From NCBI RefSeq assembly GCF_037039395.1, contig NZ_CP146244.1:682001-746000 (forward strand): 64,000 nt of DNA, written 5' to 3'. Positions within the stretch are counted from its first letter, which is position 1; each line of letters opens with the position of its first letter. The translations under genes and the position numbers were made by a program. This DNA is from Agrobacterium vitis. Its GTDB lineage: Bacteria > Pseudomonadota > Alphaproteobacteria > Rhizobiales > Rhizobiaceae. Below, in pieces: positions 32,846-41,677 of this stretch. A model generated the notes under the pieces. That model was not told the origin of the DNA and made no database searches. It saw nothing but the letters and a program-made list of their open reading frames with translations.

Positions 32846-33703
32846 TCATTCCGGCTTGAGTTCATCGCGGACCTGGCAATGGGCAACAACGGCAAACAGT
32901 CCGGTGCCGCCGATGATATTGCCGATCAGCGTCGGAAGGATAAAGCCGCCGATAGCGCCCCAGACGCTTGTTTCGCCGGCCAACATCAGCAGCCAGGCCT
33001 CCCCGGACCCGGCGACGACATGGCTGAATCCGCCGAGCGCGACCGTATAGGTAATCATCACGATGACCCAGAACTCATTGCCACGGGCATTGGGGAGAAT
33101 CCACGCGATTGAGGCAATCAGAAAGCCCGCAGGCGTGGCAAGCAGCAATGTCGCTGCAAAATCATGGCCGAGGATCGCCCTGGAAATATCCAGTATCGCC
33201 TCGCGTTGTTCCGCGCCGATGATCAACTGGTTCTCCATGAGCACCGCGATGAAAAATGTTCCGAGGAGATTGGCCAGCAGCACCGTCACCCATAAACGAA
33301 CAAGCCGGAAAAGGTTGCGACGTGTCGGGTGGGCTGCGATAGGAAGCACGGCGGTGACGGTCGTTTCGGTAAACAGTTGCAGATTACCCAGAATGACGAT
33401 CACGAAGCCGACGGTATAGCCAAGGGAGACGATCAACACCCGCCAAGGCGTGTCGGGTAGTCGCGCGTGCAGGAAAGCTTCCGCCAGCAGGGATGCACAG
33501 ATTGCCACCCCGGCAGCAAAGCCCGAAAAAAGCAGGGACTGAAGTGGGCGGCCCAATTCCTCGTCGCCTTGCAGACGAACAACTTCATGGACCACCTTGG
33601 GCGAACCGGACCCTCGCTCGCCAATATCCTGTTTGTCTTCCTCCGACATGGCGTTGGAGGGCTGCGCCTCCTTGTCGGCTTCCTGTTCGATGATGTCAGG
33701 CAT
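32846..33703 (-). CDS. Formate/nitrite transporter (FNT) family protein, YfdC-like
   Basis: A 285-residue membrane protein with an acidic cytoplasmic N-terminus of about 45 residues and six helices. FNT features: GFAAGVAICASLLAEAF, FTETTVTAVLP, LLANLLGTFF and GGFSHVVAGSGEA. The FTE..T/HxxP part matches the YfdC branch rather than FocA/NirC. It likely conducts a small monovalent anion. It lies tail to tail with the ROK gene (15 bp apart) and 176 bp from the guanine deaminase gene, transcribed in the same direction as the latter but probably from its own promoter. Confidence 0.85.
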   Translation of the reverse strand: MPDIIEQEADKEAQPSNAMSEEDKQDIGERGSGSPKVVHEVVRLQGDEELGRPLQSLLFSGFAAGVAICASLLAEAFLHARLPDTPWRVLIVSLGYTVGFVIVILGNLQLFTETTVTAVLPIAAHPTRRNLFRLVRLWVTVLLANLLGTFFIAVLMENQLIIGAEQREAILDISRAILGHDFAATLLLATPAGFLIASIAWILPNARGNEFWVIVMITYTVALGGFSHVVAGSGEAWLLMLAGETSVWGAIGGFILPTLIGNIIGGTGLFAVVAHCQVRDELKPE

Positions 33704-33879
33704 TCTTGTCTTTCTGGGGGTGAGGGTGGCGAGCGTGCTCTCTCATCATCCCCAGAATGGGCGGGTCTTTATTAGAGAAGAACCCTTGCCAGAGCGGGGT
33801 GGACGCTCGCACGGCAGGCTAAACTGTCGAGAACCCATTCGGTTCCAGCGGCATCTGTGCCGCCGCTATTCCGTGCCGA

Positions 33880-35244
33880 TCAGGCGACCTCGCATCCATC
33901 GACAAACACCGCAGAGATATTGGCCCGCGATGCCGTAAAGACGATTTTTTGCAGCAGGGTCTCCGTCATTTCATTGCTCTCGTAGAACCGTACCGTGCCT
34001 TGTGCCGCCTGCGGATCAATGACGATGGCATCGAAGCGATAGCCCGGGGCAAATTGCCCGATGGGGAGATCCAGTGCCTTGCCGCCGCCAGCGGTGGCGA
34101 TGTGGAAGGCGTGGCGAAAGTCGATGCGGGCCTTGGCGCCGCTTGCGCGTTTTTCCGGCGGGAGGCCCGGATCGACGCCGGTTTCCAGCATGCGGGAGAC
34201 AAGAATGGCGGCGCGCATATTGTCCAGAAGCGAGGCGCTCGGTCCGCCGGAAATATCGCTGCCCATCCCGACATGCAGACCCTTTTCCAGGGCAGCGCGC
34301 AGGGGAAAGACCGCACCGGCGAAATAACCGTTGGAGAGCGGGCAATGCGCCACCGCCGCCTGTCTTAGCTTGATCAGGTCCATATCATCAGCAGTCAGCA
34401 GATTGGCATGGGCCAGCATGCTGCGGCGGGTGAGAAGGCCGAAGCGATCAAGGCTCATCGCATCCGTCATGCCGTGGCGCGAGAGCACATAGGCATGTTC
34501 CCAGTCGCTTTCCGAACAATGGGTCTGCACATGGCAGCCGCAGTCTCGCGCCATCGCACCCAGCCCTTCCAGCGTCGCATCCGTGCAGGCCGGAATGAAC
34601 CGTGGCGTCACCACCGGCCAGACGCGGGAGGCTGTGTTGTCGGGATGAGTGCTGATATAGTCGATCAGCGCCTGCGTGCCCTGCAAAGCCGCATCTGGTG
34701 AGGCGTCGCGGTAATAGTCCGGGCATTGCTCCGCATTGTCCATGGCGACCTTGCCGATCAGGGCGCGCTGACCTTTTTCAAGGCAGGTATCGACCAGAAT
34801 GCGGGTCGCATCCTGGTGAATGGTGGCGAAATACAGCGCCGTCGTCGTGCCATTCGCCAGCAGATCATCGACCAGCAGGCCATAGACCCGCTTTGCATAG
34901 GCTAGGTCCGCATAGCGGGCTTCCAGCGGGAAGGTATGGGCATGCAGCCAGGTTTCGAGCGGCACATCCAGCGCGGTGCCAAGCTGCGGATATTGTGGCG
35001 CATGCACATGGCAATCCACCAGCCCCGGCAGGAGCAGGCAACCTGTGGGCAGGCGGGAAAGCCGCCCCTGGCAGTCTGCATCGGCTTTCGCCAATGCATA
35101 TCCTTCATCGCCCGGTCGCTGCACGGAGAGGATCACGCCATCCGCATCGATGGCGATCAGGCAATCAGTTAGTACATCGATTTCACCAGCCACCGGCGCA
35201 TGGAAGCCGCTGGCGATCAGCACATGGTTTCTGAAATCACTCAT
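33880..35244 (-). CDS. guaD: Guanine deaminase
   Basis: A 454-residue amidohydrolase from ATG 35244, 19 bp after the preceding stop. Motifs: LPGLVDCHVHAPQYPQLG (two metal His, with the PQY guanine-deaminase signature), THCSESDWE, AHANLL, and GMGSDISGGPSASLLDNMR with the late Asp. It converts guanine to xanthine in the cytosol. It is the last gene of the minus-strand operon after a BMP-type importer and a Rieske-less oxygenase subunit. A methylated guanine could also be a substrate in that context, but the sequence does not decide this. Confidence 0.93.
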   Translation of the reverse strand: MSDFRNHVLIASGFHAPVAGEIDVLTDCLIAIDADGVILSVQRPGDEGYALAKADADCQGRLSRLPTGCLLLPGLVDCHVHAPQYPQLGTALDVPLETWLHAHTFPLEARYADLAYAKRVYGLLVDDLLANGTTTALYFATIHQDATRILVDTCLEKGQRALIGKVAMDNAEQCPDYYRDASPDAALQGTQALIDYISTHPDNTASRVWPVVTPRFIPACTDATLEGLGAMARDCGCHVQTHCSESDWEHAYVLSRHGMTDAMSLDRFGLLTRRSMLAHANLLTADDMDLIKLRQAAVAHCPLSNGYFAGAVFPLRAALEKGLHVGMGSDISGGPSASLLDNMRAAILVSRMLETGVDPGLPPEKRASGAKARIDFRHAFHIATAGGGKALDLPIGQFAPGYRFDAIVIDPQAAQGTVRFYESNEMTETLLQKIVFTASRANISAVFVDGCEVA

Positions 35245-35263
35245 GGCCGATGCGTAGCGTTGG

Positions 35264-36112
35264 TCATGCAACGGCCTTCAGCGACGTTCCATAGGTCACG
35301 CCCTTTTCCTTCAGCCATCGGCGGTAGGCGATGGAGGTTGCGTCAGCACGGGTGGGGATTTCCGAGCGTGGCTCCATCGGCAGCAGAACCGGGCGCTGGT
35401 TTTCAAGGATGATCCGGTCTTGCAGGAAAATCAGCTGCTGGAACTGGATCAGCGAGGCGGTGGTCGATTGATCGTCGATCAGATACATGATCGGATGGGC
35501 GCGGCAGCGATCCGGGTCCAGGGGTTGGACGAACAGGCAGATCACATCCCAGCGGCTGTCGGAATTTGGACAGGTCTTGTAGAGCAGCGTCGTGAACGGC
35601 GTCATCACCCGGTAGATATAATGGGTCATCAACCCGTCCGTGGCGGAAAGGGCGGCCTGCGGCTGGAAGAATTGGCAATTGGTCGCCCAGACCTCATCGA
35701 CGTCGCGGCGGATTTCCACATTATAGTGTTCGACTTCCGTATGCGGTTCGGAGCCGAGAATATCGGTATGGACGAAGGGAAAATGCGCCATGTCGAGAAA
35801 GTTTTCGACAATCCGCAGGCCCGATGCCTTCACGGTGACCGCGCCGCAGGGAACGATGCGGCGATCCGGTTCATCGGCTTCCTCAATGGGGAAAAGCTCC
35901 TTGTCCGGGCTGCCGAGCGTCGTCCAGATATAGCCGTAGCGCCGCCGGATTGGCAGGTTGGTTTCCTGCGCCATCACGGTCACGTCACCGTCCTGGGTTC
36001 GGTTCACGGCAAGATCGGTACCCAGCAGCCGGTTTGCGGATGAACCATAGGGAATAAGCGTTTCGGTATCGATGGGATACCATTGATCGAGGCTTGTTTT
36101 GTCGATTGCCAT
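35264..36112 (-). CDS. Rieske-less non-heme-iron oxygenase catalytic subunit (NdmC-like), paralog 1
   Basis: A 282-residue protein from ATG 36112. It aligns with the alpha subunits of vanillate-demethylase-type Rieske oxygenases but is missing the part that carries CxH...CxxH: DWYPI-type N-terminus, RLLGTDLAVNRTQDG, then directly RRRYGYIWTTLGSP. The mononuclear iron site is intact: N104, D107, H110, H115 in ENFLDMAHFPFVH and D232 in FLQDRIILENQ. Such a protein must receive electrons from a separate Rieske protein, as NdmC does from NdmD; the candidate is at 41678. It lies between the importer permeases and guaD. Closely similar to 50194-51060. Confidence 0.88.
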   Translation of the reverse strand: MAIDKTSLDQWYPIDTETLIPYGSSANRLLGTDLAVNRTQDGDVTVMAQETNLPIRRRYGYIWTTLGSPDKELFPIEEADEPDRRIVPCGAVTVKASGLRIVENFLDMAHFPFVHTDILGSEPHTEVEHYNVEIRRDVDEVWATNCQFFQPQAALSATDGLMTHYIYRVMTPFTTLLYKTCPNSDSRWDVICLFVQPLDPDRCRAHPIMYLIDDQSTTASLIQFQQLIFLQDRIILENQRPVLLPMEPRSEIPTRADATSIAYRRWLKEKGVTYGTSLKAVA

Positions 36113-36138
36113 CACTGGGTTTCTCCCTGCATCCTTGG

Positions 36139-37074
36139 TCAACGAAGGCTGCGGTAATAGGGCAGGCCAAGGGCGGCGGGTGCCGCCATCAACCGGCGCA
36201 TGCGCTGCCAGGCGATCACAGGCACGATAATGAAGGCGATTGTTCCGGCATAGGGCAGCATGGATAGAAAGGCCGGAGCAATCGGCCAGCCGCGCGCCTG
36301 TCCGACGAAACCGAGTGCGGTGATGAAGCCGAATAGCAGGCCGGACAGAGCGGCTGGAATAGGCCGGTAGCCGGCAAAAATCACCAGCGCCACCGCAATC
36401 CAGCCGCGCCCCGCCACCACGCCATCCGACCAGGATGGTACGAAGGCGAGCACGAGATAGGCGCCTGCACCTGAAGCAAGCGCCGCGCCCGCGCAGACAT
36501 AGCCAAAGCGGATGCGATGGACCGGAATGCCCGCCGCATCGGCAGCCGCCGGATTTTCGCCAACGGCGCGCATATTGAGCCCGTGGCGGGTACGAAACAT
36601 CAGAAAGGACAGGCCAAGCGGCAGGATGATGTAGATCAGGTAGACGAGAATATTCTGGCTGAAAAAGGCCGGTCCGAGGATGGGGATCTCCGAGAGGATC
36701 GGCATCTTGACGCCCTGGAATGTCGCCGGGACCGGCATGCCGGAATAGGATTTACCAATCGTTTGGGCAAGGCCGGTGCCGATCAAGGTCAATGCCAGCC
36801 CGCAAAGCACCTGATTGGCCCTGATCGTCACAGTCGCCACCGCAAACACCATGCCGAACAAAGCGCCGACGGCAAGCGCCGCCAAAAAGCCGAGGATGGG
36901 AGAGGGAAAGGCGGTGACGGTGGCAACAGCGGTGATCGCTCCCATGGCGATCAGCCCTTCGACGCCGAGATTGACGACGCCGACCCGCTCCGCCAGCACT
37001 TCGCCCATGGCCGCCAGCGCCAGGACGCCGCCAGCCAGAAAGGCGGTGGTTAGAAGTCCGGTCAACAGTTCCAT
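36139..37074 (-). CDS. ABC transporter permease, BMP-family importer (YufQ/NupQ type)
   Basis: A 311-residue permease of the branched-chain-type group (BPD_transp_2), about 8-9 helices: AAMGEVLAERVGVVNLGVEG at the N-terminus is diagnostic for nucleoside/purine-type BMP importers, then LTLIGTGLAQTIGKSYSG and MRAVGENPAAADAAGI. It pairs with the permease encoded 11 bp upstream. Its stop abuts a TTG/ATG region of the oxygenase subunit gene. Role: purine base or nucleoside uptake. Confidence 0.9.
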   Translation of the reverse strand: MELLTGLLTTAFLAGGVLALAAMGEVLAERVGVVNLGVEGLIAMGAITAVATVTAFPSPILGFLAALAVGALFGMVFAVATVTIRANQVLCGLALTLIGTGLAQTIGKSYSGMPVPATFQGVKMPILSEIPILGPAFFSQNILVYLIYIILPLGLSFLMFRTRHGLNMRAVGENPAAADAAGIPVHRIRFGYVCAGAALASGAGAYLVLAFVPSWSDGVVAGRGWIAVALVIFAGYRPIPAALSGLLFGFITALGFVGQARGWPIAPAFLSMLPYAGTIAFIIVPVIAWQRMRRLMAAPAALGLPYYRSLR

Positions 37075-37085
37075 CGCGGGTCCTT

Positions 37086-38132
37086 TCAGGTCTTGTCGCG
37101 GACGATGCGGTAATGGGAAATCTCGTCGCCGATGGCTGTCAGGAAGAGGATGAGGCCGGTGATCGCCAGCACGGTCGAGGTCGTCAGCCCCTGCGTTTGC
37201 AAAATGATGCCCGAATTGAGGATGAAGGCCATCAGCGCCCCCGCAAGGATAACCCCAATACAGGACCCCCGCGCCAGCACCGCGACCATGATGCCGAGAT
37301 AGCCGTAATTGTTGGAAATGCCGCCTTGAAGACGATGCACTGTTCCGGTGACTTCCAACATGCCCGCCAGACCGGCAATTGCCCCCGATAGCAGCATGAC
37401 GGTGATCAGATGACGGCGGGCGGCAATGCCCGCATAGTTTCCGGCCTGCGGATTGGAGCCGATCAGCCGCACCTCATAACCCCAGCGGGTAAAGGCCAGT
37501 AGCGCCGCCATGGCCAGCGCGAGAAGCACGGCAATCGGCAGGCCCCAATGCACCAGACCCCAGAATTCCGGCATTTCAGCCTTGATGCGCGGAGTGGCCG
37601 AGTTGGCGACGCCGCCACGTTCGCGCCACGCATCCGTGGAGACATAGTAAACCATCAGGATGGCGACGAAATTGAGCAGCAGCGTGGTGATCAGCTCGTT
37701 GACATTGGCATAGGCACGGGCAAGGGCCGGAATGACGATCCACACGCTTCCGCCAAGCGCTCCGGCGAAAAACATCGCCACCAGGCTCCAGCCTTCCGGC
37801 AGTGGCACAAAAAGGCCAACGGCACTGGCGGCGAAGGCGCCTGCGTAAAACTGCCCCTCCGCACCAATATTCCAGGCACCGATCTGTTGCGCCACGGTGA
37901 CAGAAAGGCCGGTCAGGATCAGCGGAATAACCAGAAGGCCGAGATCTTCCAGGCCGAAACTGGAGCCGAGCGAGGACGAGACCACCTGAATGCCAAGGTT
38001 AACAGGGCTTTTCCCCGCAATGGCCAGAATGACGCCTGCGATCACTAAGGCCAGTGCAATGGCTGCTGCCCGTGCGCCCAGGGCAGCAGCTGGCGTGGCT
38101 GAAGGGAAGCGTTGCAGGCGAAGACTAGCCAT
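37086..38132 (-). CDS. ABC transporter permease, BMP-family importer (YufP/NupP type)
   Basis: A 348-residue permease with GAWNIGAEGQFYAGAFAAS, the conserved INxGAEGQ-type motif of this group, NELITTLLLNFVAILMVYY and LIGSNPQAGNYAGI. It overlaps the ATPase gene by 8 nt. Together with the neighbouring permease it forms the channel. Its N-terminal 20 residues are Arg/Ala rich and the first helix starts near residue 22. Confidence 0.9.
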   Translation of the reverse strand: MASLRLQRFPSATPAAALGARAAAIALALVIAGVILAIAGKSPVNLGIQVVSSSLGSSFGLEDLGLLVIPLILTGLSVTVAQQIGAWNIGAEGQFYAGAFAASAVGLFVPLPEGWSLVAMFFAGALGGSVWIVIPALARAYANVNELITTLLLNFVAILMVYYVSTDAWRERGGVANSATPRIKAEMPEFWGLVHWGLPIAVLLALAMAALLAFTRWGYEVRLIGSNPQAGNYAGIAARRHLITVMLLSGAIAGLAGMLEVTGTVHRLQGGISNNYGYLGIMVAVLARGSCIGVILAGALMAFILNSGIILQTQGLTTSTVLAITGLILFLTAIGDEISHYRIVRDKT

Positions 38133-39723
38133 GCTGCGTGCCTCCTGCTGCCAACTGACCCGGCTTCAGCTGTCGCCCGCCCATCATCAGGCCGATCTGT
38201 TCGATATCGGCGCTGTCATTCTCGACGATGCCCATGATCCGGCCTTCGTAAAGCACGGCGATGCGGTCGGAGAGGTTCAGCAATTCCTCGAGTTCCTCCG
38301 AGATCAGCAGGATACCGGCACCTGCATTGCGCAGGTCAACGATATAGCGCAGCATGGTATTGATCGCCCCGACATCCAGCCCACGGCTCGGATAGGCGGC
38401 GACCAGAATTTTCGTGGCGATCCGCATTTCGCGCCGCGCCACCAGTCTTTGCTGGTTGCCACCCGATAGATTGCGGATTGGCATGGCGAAATCCGGGATG
38501 GCGACCTCTGCGACGCTGGCGATGCTGCGGGCCAGCGCCTTGGCGGCGGAGGGGCGAAACAGTCCGCCAACAGTGACCGGCGGTTTGCCATATTCGCGCA
38601 TCACGGCATTGACGGTGATCGACAGCCCCGGTGCCAACCCGCTCTGCAACCGGTCTTCCGGGATATGGCCGATGCCGCGCCGCACGAAATCAGCGGCATT
38701 TGCGTGGCCAATCGCTTCGCCGTCGATTTCGATGGTGCCGGAGGCGACGGGCCGCGTGCCGGTCAGCACTTGCGACAGTTCACGCTGGCCATTGCCTGCC
38801 ACCCCGGCAATCCCAAGGATTTCGCCTGCGCGCAGATCAAGGGAAATATCGTGCAAGGCCTGGCGTCCGCTATCGTCCAGCGCCGTCACTGTGCTGACCC
38901 GCATGACAGGAGCAGACGATAGCGCGGCGGCACCTTGCGGGCGGCCCCGCATATCGGCCAGCACGATATCGCGCCCGACCATCAGCCGCGCCAGCTTGGC
39001 CGGGCTGCAATCGGCGGAAAGCTCGGTGCCGACCTTTTGCCCGCCGCGCAGGATCGTCACCCGGTCGGAAATTTCCAGCACTTCATCGAGCTTATGGGAG
39101 ATGAAGATCACCGCATTGCCGGTGGAGGCGAAATCGCGCAAGGCCTTGAACAGTTCACGCGCCTCAAGCGGTGTGAGGACGGCGGTCGGCTCATCAAGGA
39201 TCAGTACGCGGGCCTTGCGGGCGAGAACCCGCAGGATCTCCACCCGCTGCTGTTCGCCTGTCGAAAGCTCTGTTATCCGCGCCGAAGGCTTGACCTGGAG
39301 GTTGAATCTGGCCGCAAGCTCTGCCGTGCGCTCCTCCAGAACCGGGGCTGAGGCGCGCCGGGGCGTCTCGCTCCAGCCGAGATGAATGTTTTCCGCTACC
39401 GTGAAGGCATTCACCAGCTTGAAATGCTGATGGATCATGCCAATGCCAGCGGCAATTGCCTGCTGCGGTCCGGTAAATTGCCTTGCATAGCCGTCGATGA
39501 TGATCTCGCCCGCATCCGGCTGGTAAATGCCGGTCAGGATATTCATCAGCGTCGATTTACCGGCGCCGTTTTCACCCAGTAGCGCATGGATTTCACCGGG
39601 CATGACTTCAAGATCGACATCGCGATTGGCGATGACGCCGGGGAAATATTTGGCAATGCCTTTCAACTGGACGAGAGGGGCTGCCCCCGTCGGCACTGTA
39701 TATTTCGCAGGATGTTCATTCAT
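38125..39723 (-). CDS. ABC transporter ATP-binding protein with two ABC domains (YufO/NupO type)
   Basis: A 532-residue tandem ATPase. ATG 39723 (MNEHPAKYT) is chosen; a GTG at 39732 is possible. First domain: Walker A GENGAGKST, signature LSTGEQQRVEILRVL, Walker B LILDEPTAVLTP. Second domain: degenerate Walker A GVAGNGQREL and signature LSGGNQQRLVARREM. This asymmetric pair is standard for BMP and sugar (CUT2) importers. It energises the two permeases that follow in the operon. Confidence 0.93.
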   Translation of the reverse strand: MNEHPAKYTVPTGAAPLVQLKGIAKYFPGVIANRDVDLEVMPGEIHALLGENGAGKSTLMNILTGIYQPDAGEIIIDGYARQFTGPQQAIAAGIGMIHQHFKLVNAFTVAENIHLGWSETPRRASAPVLEERTAELAARFNLQVKPSARITELSTGEQQRVEILRVLARKARVLILDEPTAVLTPLEARELFKALRDFASTGNAVIFISHKLDEVLEISDRVTILRGGQKVGTELSADCSPAKLARLMVGRDIVLADMRGRPQGAAALSSAPVMRVSTVTALDDSGRQALHDISLDLRAGEILGIAGVAGNGQRELSQVLTGTRPVASGTIEIDGEAIGHANAADFVRRGIGHIPEDRLQSGLAPGLSITVNAVMREYGKPPVTVGGLFRPSAAKALARSIASVAEVAIPDFAMPIRNLSGGNQQRLVARREMRIATKILVAAYPSRGLDVGAINTMLRYIVDLRNAGAGILLISEELEELLNLSDRIAVLYEGRIMGIVENDSADIEQIGLMMGGRQLKPGQLAAGGTQHG

Positions 39724-39796
39724 TCTCGGCACACCGGCATGAGAGACTGCGAAGGGCCGGGCATCATCGCCCGGCCTCTATATTGCGTCGGGTGGT

Positions 39797-40909
39797 TTAA
39801 AGCCCCGTGACGCCTTCCACCGACCAATCCCAGTTATAAAGCTCCAGTTCGGTCATCTTCTGGCCCTTGGCCACCCGCACGGCGCCCTTGGCGTCCTTCA
39901 ATTCGCCGACAAATGGCGACCAGCCGCCGAGGATTTTCGTGCGTATATCGTCTGCCGCCTTGCCGACTTCGGCAGGAACCTTGGCGCCCCAGGTATCGCG
40001 GTCAACGCCTGCGCCCATCGCGAAGATGCTTTCCGAAGGCGACCATTCGCCTGCCAGCCGCTTGCGGACCTGATCGATATAGAACTCCTTGAAGTCGATA
40101 ATGATCGAAGACACGTAGGAATTGGGGCCATAGCGGCGGATATCTGTGTTCCACATCGCGGCCCAGACGCCGCGTTTTTCAGCAACCTGAAGATAGGCGG
40201 CCTCATCCATGATGCCGAACAGGAAGTCGCAGCCATTGTCGATCAGCGCTGTGCCCGCTTGGGCGGCGGCCTGCGGATCGAACCAGGAATTGATGGTGAT
40301 GGTCTGGCAGGTGGCATTGGGGTTGACGGTGCGCGCGCCCATCAGGAAGGCATTGGTCGAGGCATAGACCGAAGCAACCGGGAAGGAGGCAACGTAACCA
40401 AGCTTGCCGGTTTTCGACAAATGCCCGGCGGCGACGCCGACCACATAGGTCGGATACCAATGGGCCATGTAATACCAGCCGAGATTGTCCATCGTCACAT
40501 GGCCATTGCATTCCATGAAGGCGGTGTCCTTGGCGCGGCGCACCACGTCATGCAGGAAGTCGCCGGTCGAAGACGTGTCGAAGATCATGTTCGCGCCTTC
40601 CGACACGAATTGCCGATAGGTACGGGTGGCATCTGCCGAATAGGGAACGTTCTCGACCTCGAGGATCTTCTTCAGCTTGGGAAATTTTTCCTTGACGGCG
40701 AGAACGCCCTGATGATGCGACCAGGTCCAGCCTTCATCGGTCACCGGGCCGACATGGCCAAAGCCGATCACGGCGTCCTCTTCCTTCATGGCAGGCAGGG
40801 CACTCGCGGCTGCGGCAGAGCGCAACATGCCGGGCAGCGCCAGCGAGGCGCTACCGGCTGCTGCCATGTTGAGGAAACCGCGACGGGAAAGACTGCGCAG
40901 GTCGATCAT
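39797..40909 (-). CDS. BMP-family ABC transporter substrate-binding protein, Tat-exported
   Basis: A 370-residue BMP/PnrA-like binding protein. The N-terminus SRRGFLNMAAAGSASLALPG has a twin-arginine motif, so export is probably through Tat after cytosolic folding. VIGFGHVGPVTDEGWTWSHHQG, FDTSSTGDFLHDVV and CDFLFGIMDEAAYLQVAEKRG match the family, which binds nucleosides, purines or related solutes. It is first in the operon binding protein-ATPase-permease-permease-NdmC-like-guaD, which points to a purine base or methylpurine as ligand. Confidence 0.9.
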   Translation of the reverse strand: MIDLRSLSRRGFLNMAAAGSASLALPGMLRSAAAASALPAMKEEDAVIGFGHVGPVTDEGWTWSHHQGVLAVKEKFPKLKKILEVENVPYSADATRTYRQFVSEGANMIFDTSSTGDFLHDVVRRAKDTAFMECNGHVTMDNLGWYYMAHWYPTYVVGVAAGHLSKTGKLGYVASFPVASVYASTNAFLMGARTVNPNATCQTITINSWFDPQAAAQAGTALIDNGCDFLFGIMDEAAYLQVAEKRGVWAAMWNTDIRRYGPNSYVSSIIIDFKEFYIDQVRKRLAGEWSPSESIFAMGAGVDRDTWGAKVPAEVGKAADDIRTKILGGWSPFVGELKDAKGAVRVAKGQKMTELELYNWDWSVEGVTGL

Positions 40910-41337
40910 TGGAACCCCTTGTGTTTTTTGTTTGAACTATACCGGCTGGAAAGCGGTGATCCGCATTCGCCCGCAAAGCGCCGAAATTTCTAAGGCAACA
41001 ACCGTGCCAGACCGGAAAACCTTGGTGGAAGGCTCCGTATCCTCTTTCAGGATCAGAAGGCGCAGGGGCAAGCAACAGCCACATTTCGGTTCGCAAGGGA
41101 CCATCAATCCTCGCGCCTTACCTTCGTGAATGGCCTGCGTTTGCCGCCGGTAAACGAGCTTTTCAAATCAAAGATGTTTCGCATAGTCAGAAAAAATGGA
41201 TCGCTGGAATGCGTTAAAAGCAACAACTCGCTGAAAGAAAATGCTTGTAAGCCGCCATTCGCAAGGACTAGACTGGATAAAATTGAGGCATGCATAAAAA
41301 TTAATCTTATGCATGGGAAAAATCAATTGGAGGCCAA
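40910..41337. promoter_or_regulatory. Divergent control region of the two purine-type operons
   Basis: This 428-bp gap separates the minus-strand importer/guaD operon from the plus-strand Rieske/GST operon. It contains a perfect 9-bp dyad near the plus-strand gene (listed separately). On the minus strand it holds several small complementary segments (ATCC/GGAT around 41043-41058, CCTT/AAGG around 41016-41030) that could form a leader RNA. I do not recognise a known riboswitch in it. No protein-like frame is present apart from the short ORF at its end. Confidence 0.5.
41289..41315. promoter_or_regulatory. Perfect dyad CATGCATAA-N9-TTATGCATG, candidate operator
   Basis: Two perfect 9-bp arms with an AT-rich 9-bp spacer lie 22 bp before the first start codon of the Rieske/GST operon. 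The geometry (ATAA...TTAT around an AT-rich centre, T-N11-A type) suits a LysR-type regulator; the LysR gene at 45013 lies in the same direction downstream. Confidence 0.55.
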
Positions 41338-41397
41338 ATGTTTCGCAGAATGGGGTTCTGTCTGGCTGACCTGCTGCTGCCGGTGGATCGGGTATGA
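41338..41397 (+). CDS. Short leader-like ORF (19 codons) coupled to the acylphosphatase-like gene
   Basis: ATG 41338 has an excellent ribosome site (TTGGAGG, 5 nt before it), much better than that of the next gene. The frame encodes 19 residues (MFRRMGFCLADLLLPVDRV) and its TGA overlaps ATG 41394 as ATGA. This suggests translational coupling: ribosomes load here and pass to 41394. No homology is recognised. It may be only a loading device. Confidence 0.45.
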   Translation: MFRRMGFCLADLLLPVDRV

Positions 41398-41627
41398 GCC
41401 GCCCGGTCAATCTGGTGTTCGAAGGGCAGTTTGACTGCGAGAGCTTCCTGACATTTGCCCGCCACCGCGCGGGCCGGCTGGACATTGATTTGGATGTAGA
41501 GGCTTGCAGCGACAGCCGGGTGGCGGTGTCGGTCGCTGGACAGGATGCACTGGTCGATATGTTTGAAATGGCTTGTAGCCTCGGGCCGACGGATTGCATC
41601 GTGCGGGATGTCTGGCGGCTTTCGTGA
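41394..41627 (+). CDS. Small acylphosphatase-fold-like protein lacking the catalytic Arg/Asn
   Basis: A 77-residue protein. The order beta (VNLVFEG), helix (ESFLTFARHRAG), two strands (IDLDVEACSDSRVAVSVAG), helix (DALVDMFEMACSLG) and final strand (CIVRDVWRL) matches the acylphosphatase fold, and the GP..C.V.DV end is similar. The family's catalytic GVGFR and WVRN motifs are absent, so enzymatic activity is doubtful. It lies 50 bp before the Rieske gene in the same operon and might be an assembly or binding partner. The fold call is inference from pattern only. Confidence 0.55.
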   Translation: MSRPVNLVFEGQFDCESFLTFARHRAGRLDIDLDVEACSDSRVAVSVAGQDALVDMFEMACSLGPTDCIVRDVWRLS

Positions 41628-41677
41628 TGGGCTTGATCTTCTGAAAGGGGTGACCGGAACAATGAGGGATAGGCGCG

